Origin: Kitasatospora humi | GTDB taxonomy: Bacteria > Actinomycetota > Actinomycetes > Streptomycetales > Streptomycetaceae | Direction of reading: 5' to 3' | Assembly (NCBI RefSeq): GCF_020907985.1 | Contig: NZ_JAJJPA010000014.1 | Coordinates: forward strand, 94,289 to 158,288 | DNA length: 64,000 nucleotides | In this document: positions 60,262-64,000 of the stretch, piece by piece | Layout of the letters: every line of letters starts with the position of its first letter | How positions within the stretch are numbered: position 1 is the first letter of the stretch | Notes under the pieces: generated by a model | Databases searched by the model: none | Told to the model about the DNA's origin: nothing | What the model saw: the letters and a program-made list of their open reading frames with translations, nothing else | Translations under genes and position numbers: made by a program

Positions 60262-60810
60262 ATGGGCGAGTCGACACCGGGAGCGCCCCACTGGCAAGCT
60301 GCTCGGATGCGAACTCCCCGTCAGGCCGCCAGGACCGTGGTGATCGACCCGGACGGCGCGGTCTTCCTGCTCCGCTCCGACAACGACGAGGTCGGCCCGC
60401 ACTGGAACCCGCCCGGCGGTGGCCTCGACCCCGGCGAGACCCCCGAGGAGGGCGCCCGGCGCGAACTGCGCGAGGAGACCGGCTGGCACGACCTGGCTCC
60501 CGGTCCGCTGCTCTGCACCTGGGAGCACGACTTCACCCGGAAGGGCATCCCGGTCCGCCAAACGGAGCACGTCTACGTCACCCGAGGCCCCCACCGCGGT
60601 CCGGTCGGAGACGTCAGCGCGGCCCACGTCCGGGACCGGATCCTGGACTGGCGCTGGTGGACGCCCGCTGAGTTGGCCGACCCGGAGGCCGAACCGCTCT
60701 GGCCACCGGCCCTCGCCGAACTGGTCACCGCCGTCCAGGCCGCCTGGGCCGAAGGACGCGACGGAATCACCCCGGTGCACTACGGCTACGTCCCGAACCC
60801 GCCGCGCTGA
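60262..60810 (+). CDS. NUDIX hydrolase
   Basis: The NUDIX box is complete: GGGLDPGETPEEGARRELRE then ETGWHD, with the REXXEE-like catalytic core RELREE. The ATG at 60262 has AGGAGGG 8 nt upstream and gives 182 residues; the ATG at 60307 gives the more typical start MRTPRQAARTVVIDPDGAVF and may be the true one. The enzyme cleaves a nucleoside diphosphate linked to another group. The substrate is not indicated. It diverges from the ATP-grasp gene. Confidence 0.9.
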   Translation: MGESTPGAPHWQAARMRTPRQAARTVVIDPDGAVFLLRSDNDEVGPHWNPPGGGLDPGETPEEGARRELREETGWHDLAPGPLLCTWEHDFTRKGIPVRQTEHVYVTRGPHRGPVGDVSAAHVRDRILDWRWWTPAELADPEAEPLWPPALAELVTAVQAAWAEGRDGITPVHYGYVPNPPR

Positions 60811-60834
60811 AGGCCGCACCTGACTGAGGCAGGG

Positions 60835-61836
60835 TCAGTGACGCCGCCGGGCCGCGGGCCGCTCGGATACCACCTGCCACCCCCGGGGCCGCAGCTCCCG
60901 GTCGTGCAGGGCCTCGGTGTTCACCACGACGGTCAGTTCGGCCCCGGCCAGCTCCGCCAGGCTCAACCCGGTGGCGTCGAGCAGCAGCTCGGTCGACACC
61001 GAGATCGCGATCGACGGCCGCCAGGCGGGCAGCACCGCGAGGGTGGTGCCGCGGCGCACCTTGATCAGTTGCGCGCCGATCCGGCGGCGGGAATCCTCCG
61101 CGCGCGCCCCGCCCAACGGAACCGACGGACGGGGACTGCCGATCAGCACTCCCAGCGGGGCCTCCGACAGCGGCGCCGACTCCCCGGCCCCGCGGCCGGA
61201 CGGCCCTTCCGGCTCGACCGGTACCGCTGGCGCCTGGGTCTCGGCCAGGGCCCAGCCGTGTCCTTCCCCGACGGCTGAGCTGCTCGGCGCGCCGGGACGG
61301 CCCGCGCGACGCGGCGGCAGCTGGCGCCGGACCCGCGGCCGGGGGCGCCCGCTGCGCGGTGTCCAGCCGTCGGGCGCCGCGTGCAGCGCCCGGGCGCCGT
61401 CCCGCTGGGCCGGCACCGAACCGTCCGGCGGCGCGCCCGGCGCCCGGCCGTCGTCCGCGGCACCGGCGAGCGCGAGCAAGTCCCGGACTTCGCTCACCGA
61501 CTGATGACTGGCCACCGCCAGATCGGCCAGGTCCGCCCCCTGCTCGTACGCGGAGCGCAACCGTTCGGCAAGCCCGGCACGGAGGTTGGCCGTCGTCGTC
61601 ACGCCTGCGTCCGGCCGTTCGACGGCACTCCGGGCAGCGGCCGCCGGCCCGGCAGCGGCGCCACCGGCCTGGGAGGACCCAGCCGGGGAGTCGTTGGCCG
61701 AACCGAAAACCGACGGTTCGTCAGATGGATCCGACCGGCGCGGTCCGTTCGGCGGGCAGACCCGGGGCAGCGCGGACTCCTCGGGAGCAGCACAGGGCTG
61801 ATTCGGTGTGTCCATCGGTATGAACGACGAGCTCAT
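60835..61836 (-). CDS. Putative HTH protein, conserved C-terminal domain
   Basis: The 333-residue protein starts at an ATG with GGAGG 7 nt away. Residues about 75-130 hold a helix-turn-helix-like segment (ERLRSAYEQGADLADLAVAS, HQSVSEVRDLLALAG). A disordered Pro/Arg/Gly-rich middle follows. The last ~75 residues are conserved-looking and strand-rich (RRRIGAQLIKVRRGTTLAVL, PSIAISVSTELLLDATGLSL, ELTVVVNTEALHDRELRPRG). It may be a transcriptional regulator but no family is named. It converges on the NUDIX gene and diverges from the carboxypeptidase gene. Confidence 0.7.
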   Translation of the reverse strand: MSSSFIPMDTPNQPCAAPEESALPRVCPPNGPRRSDPSDEPSVFGSANDSPAGSSQAGGAAAGPAAAARSAVERPDAGVTTTANLRAGLAERLRSAYEQGADLADLAVASHQSVSEVRDLLALAGAADDGRAPGAPPDGSVPAQRDGARALHAAPDGWTPRSGRPRPRVRRQLPPRRAGRPGAPSSSAVGEGHGWALAETQAPAVPVEPEGPSGRGAGESAPLSEAPLGVLIGSPRPSVPLGGARAEDSRRRIGAQLIKVRRGTTLAVLPAWRPSIAISVSTELLLDATGLSLAELAGAELTVVVNTEALHDRELRPRGWQVVSERPAARRRH

Positions 61837-62072
61837 CGGTAGGTCCTCCGCTGTACAGTCCGCCCGAATCCTGCCGTACCGGAGGGGGAACGTCCATGGT
61901 GCGACCGGGTCAACTGAACGGGCCGTCCTGCGGACCACTCCCGCCACGGCGCCGAACTGACCACCCATCAGCCGGCACGCCCGGTCCGCGGTCGTCCACA
62001 CCCAGACATCAGATGCCCGCTGAGCGGTGAGAATAAGGTCGAACACCTGAACCGGCGCAAAGGACGACGCAC

Positions 62073-63020
62073 ATGGCCACCCCTTCCATCGCACCCGGGG
62101 GCCTCACCCGCCCGCGCCGGCTCGTCCCCGGCGACCGGGTCGCCGTGGTGGCACCCAGCGGCCCGATCGACTCCGGCCGCCTCGACGCCGGCTGTGCGCT
62201 GCTCCGGTCCTGGGGGCTGGAACCGGTGGTGGCTCCCCATGTCCTCGGCACCCACCCGCGGCTGCGCCACTTCTCCGGTACCGATGCCGAGCGCGCCGCC
62301 GACTTCCAGCAGGCCTGGCTCGACCCCGGCATATCCGCCGTGATCTGCGCCCGTGGCGGCTACGGCGCCCAGCGGGTCGTCGACCTGGTCGACTGGCCGG
62401 CGCTCGGTGCCGTGCCGCCCAAGGTGCTGATCGGGTTCAGTGATGTCACCGTGCTGCACGAGCAGGTGGCCCAGCGCCTCGGCCTCGTCTCGCTGTACGG
62501 AGCGATGGCCGCGTCCGCTTCCTTCGTCACCGACTCCGCCACCGCCGAACACCTGCGTCGCACCCTCTTCGAACCCGGGACGGTGCGGGTCCTGACCGGC
62601 CCGGAGGCCGGCCCGCTGGTCCCCGGCCGGGCCCACGGCGTGCTCGCCGGCGGCTGTGCGTCGGTGCTCGCCGCCGACTGCGGCGCGCCCAGCGCCCGCC
62701 CTTCCTTCGCGGGCGGTCTGCTGATCCTCGAGGACGTCAACGAGCACCCCTATCAGCTCGACCGGATCCTCACCCAGTTGATCCGATCGGGCGCGCTGGA
62801 GGGCGTGCGGGGAGTCGTCCTCGGCTCCTGGGAGGGGTGCGGGGCGCCGGACCGGGTGCGTGACGTGATCCTTGAGCGGCTCGGCCCGTTGGAGGTACCC
62901 GTCCTCTGGGAGCTCGGCTTCGGGCACGGTCCGTCCACCCTCACCGTGCCGCTCGGCCTGCCCGCCGTACTGGACGCCGATGCCGGCACCCTCACGCTGG
63001 ACCTGCCGGCCCTTGCCTGA
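62073..63020 (+). CDS. LD-carboxypeptidase (peptidase S66)
   Basis: The 315-residue protein has the S66 catalytic serine in LIGFSDVTVLHEQ, the glutamate in LLILEDVNEHPYQLDRIL and the histidine in GFGHGPSTLTVPLG, in the Ser-Glu-His order of the family. The N-terminus begins PGDRVAVVAPSGPID. It removes the terminal D-Ala from murein tetrapeptide stems during cell-wall recycling, or, as in some S66 members, cleaves peptide antibiotics. The family is clear; the precise substrate is not. The 5' region is AT-poor with no strong ribosome site (AAGGACGACGCAC before the ATG). Confidence 0.93.
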   Translation: MATPSIAPGGLTRPRRLVPGDRVAVVAPSGPIDSGRLDAGCALLRSWGLEPVVAPHVLGTHPRLRHFSGTDAERAADFQQAWLDPGISAVICARGGYGAQRVVDLVDWPALGAVPPKVLIGFSDVTVLHEQVAQRLGLVSLYGAMAASASFVTDSATAEHLRRTLFEPGTVRVLTGPEAGPLVPGRAHGVLAGGCASVLAADCGAPSARPSFAGGLLILEDVNEHPYQLDRILTQLIRSGALEGVRGVVLGSWEGCGAPDRVRDVILERLGPLEVPVLWELGFGHGPSTLTVPLGLPAVLDADAGTLTLDLPALA

Positions 63021-63057
63021 ACAGCTGGATCGTTTCTGCTCACTGGACAATGGAGCG

Positions 63058-63756
63058 ATGGAGAACGGTCGAACCGAACATCGCGATGAGGTCCAGCCGA
63101 GCGCACTGGTCGCCGAACTGCTCGGCAGGTTGGGCAGCCCCCGGTCCGGCGGGCGACTGCTGCTCGGCCTGACCGGTGCGCCCGGCGCGGGAAAGTCGAC
63201 TCTCGCCCGCTACCTGGTCGACGGGGTCAACCGCGCGGCGGGCACCGGTACGGCCGCCTATGCACCGATGGACGGCTTCCACCTCTCCAATGGCCAACTG
63301 GACCGGCTCGGCCTGCGTAACCGCAAGGGCTCGCCGCCCAGCTTCGACGTCCGTGGCTATGTGGCCCTGCTCGGCAGGCTCGCCGGCGACCGGTTCCATG
63401 ACATCTACGTTCCCGACTTCGACCGCGTCCTCGACGAGCCGGTGGCGGCTCGCCATCTGGTCACGCCCAGCACCCGGCTGGTCGTGACCGAGGGCAACTA
63501 CCTCGCCGCCGACGCACCCGGCTGGACCGAGGTACGCGAGCTGCTGCACGAGGTCTGGTACCTGGATGCGGCCGACGACCTTCGTGCGGAGCGTCTGACC
63601 GCCCGTCACCTGGCCGGTGGCCGCGATCTCGCGCAGGCCCGCACCTGGGTACGGGCGAACGACCAGCCGAACGGCGAGTACGTGAAACTGAGCAGGCCAC
63701 GCTGCACCCGCACTGTCCGGGTGGCCCGGTTTGCCCCAGCCGCTGAAGAGGAGTAG
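63058..63756 (+). CDS. P-loop nucleoside/pantothenate-kinase-like kinase
   Basis: The 232-residue protein has Walker A LTGAPGAGKSTLARYLVDG at about residue 38, the MDGFHLSNGQLDRLG motif typical of uridine kinase/CoaA relatives with its catalytic aspartate, and DRVLDEPVAARH and VVTEGNYLAAD (Walker-B-like). The fold is that of nucleoside/nucleotide kinases, sometimes labelled fructose-transport or pantothenate kinase-like. It lies 37 bp after the LD-carboxypeptidase on the same strand. A GACAAT box 6 nt before the ATG may give a leaderless transcript. Confidence 0.88.
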   Translation: MENGRTEHRDEVQPSALVAELLGRLGSPRSGGRLLLGLTGAPGAGKSTLARYLVDGVNRAAGTGTAAYAPMDGFHLSNGQLDRLGLRNRKGSPPSFDVRGYVALLGRLAGDRFHDIYVPDFDRVLDEPVAARHLVTPSTRLVVTEGNYLAADAPGWTEVRELLHEVWYLDAADDLRAERLTARHLAGGRDLAQARTWVRANDQPNGEYVKLSRPRCTRTVRVARFAPAAEEE

Positions 63757-64000
63757 TGTTCTCTAGTCGCTCGGCTGGGAGCACCGGACACGTGTCTGCG
63801 CGGACGGTCCCGGAGCGGCCACTCCCTCGAAACACCCTTCAGCAGTCCCTCGCGGCTTTTCGTGCTGGCATGCCCTTTTACGGGCCCGCGCGGAGGCGCC
63901 TGTTCTGCTGTGCCGGTAATTCTGGGGAGTGAGGCCGGATTCGCTTTTCGGAGCGGGGCTGGGCTAAAGTTCAGCACGTCGGACGGGCCGTCAGGTCCGC
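63757..64000 (+). promoter_or_regulatory. Right-edge promoter, possibly for a tRNA
   Basis: No gene is seen. TAAAGT at 63965-63970, followed by TC, resembles the TAATGTTC and TAGAGTTC boxes of the tRNA genes in this window. The last bases (TCCGC at 63996-64000) could begin a tRNA such as tRNA-Asn, but too little is visible to say. Confidence 0.35.

Overview
The window is chromosomal DNA from a high-GC actinobacterium of the family Streptomycetaceae, probably Streptomyces, Kitasatospora or a close relative. Third codon positions are almost all G or C. The orn-adpA pair, the acyl-CoA carboxylase/HMG-CoA lyase/acyl-CoA dehydrogenase cluster and the conserved TTA codon inside adpA are all streptomycete hallmarks. 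From memory, the right half matches the S. coelicolor region around SCO2776-SCO2793. No phage, insertion sequence or CRISPR array was recognised.

Layout, left part (1-23.1 kb): the tail of a chorismate mutase, two small cysteine-rich proteins, an EamA permease, an orphan histidine kinase, a MarR/VOC pair, an oligopeptide ABC importer (permeases and fused ATPase divergent from the binding lipoprotein), a pentapeptide-repeat protein, a Tat-exported phospholipase C, a MarR/SDR pair with a clear operator, a tricorn-type protease, a Na+/H+ antiporter and glucose-6-phosphate isomerase. Four identical tRNA-Lys(CTT) genes, each with its own hairpin terminator, are scattered among these genes on the minus strand.

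Middle part (23.3-38.5 kb): the most unusual block is a minus-strand three-gene operon with ATGA stop/start overlaps. It encodes an Fe-S RecB/Cas4-type nuclease, a protein of unknown function ending in a helical plus strand-rich segment, and a UPF1/Dna2-type SF1 helicase. The order matches the domain order of Dna2, so it may be a Dna2-like machine split into three polypeptides. Two small proteins, one resembling a degenerate primase-polymerase domain, lie just downstream. Then follow a TetR/DUF1772 pair, a MerR/amidohydrolase pair, a histidine phosphatase, an HTH-TPR regulator, a spermidine-synthase-like protein, a repeat-rich membrane protein, a thioesterase, tRNA-His and oligoribonuclease.

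Right part (38.8-64 kb): AdpA, with long disordered extensions at both ends and a TTA (bldA-dependent) codon, preceded by a 1.2-kb non-coding region with tandem repeats; a HAD phosphatase that also has a TTA codon; a universal stress protein; a 1.4-kb gene-poor stretch; and the leucine/short-chain acyl-CoA catabolic operon (carboxylase beta, carboxylase alpha, HMG-CoA lyase, acyl-CoA dehydrogenase), divergent from a TetR regulator with two AccR-type operators between them. It closes with a four-domain fused ABC exporter, an MFS permease, an ATP-grasp protein, a NUDIX hydrolase, an HTH-like protein, an LD-carboxypeptidase and a P-loop kinase. A promoter-like element at the right edge may drive a tRNA gene that begins at or beyond the boundary.
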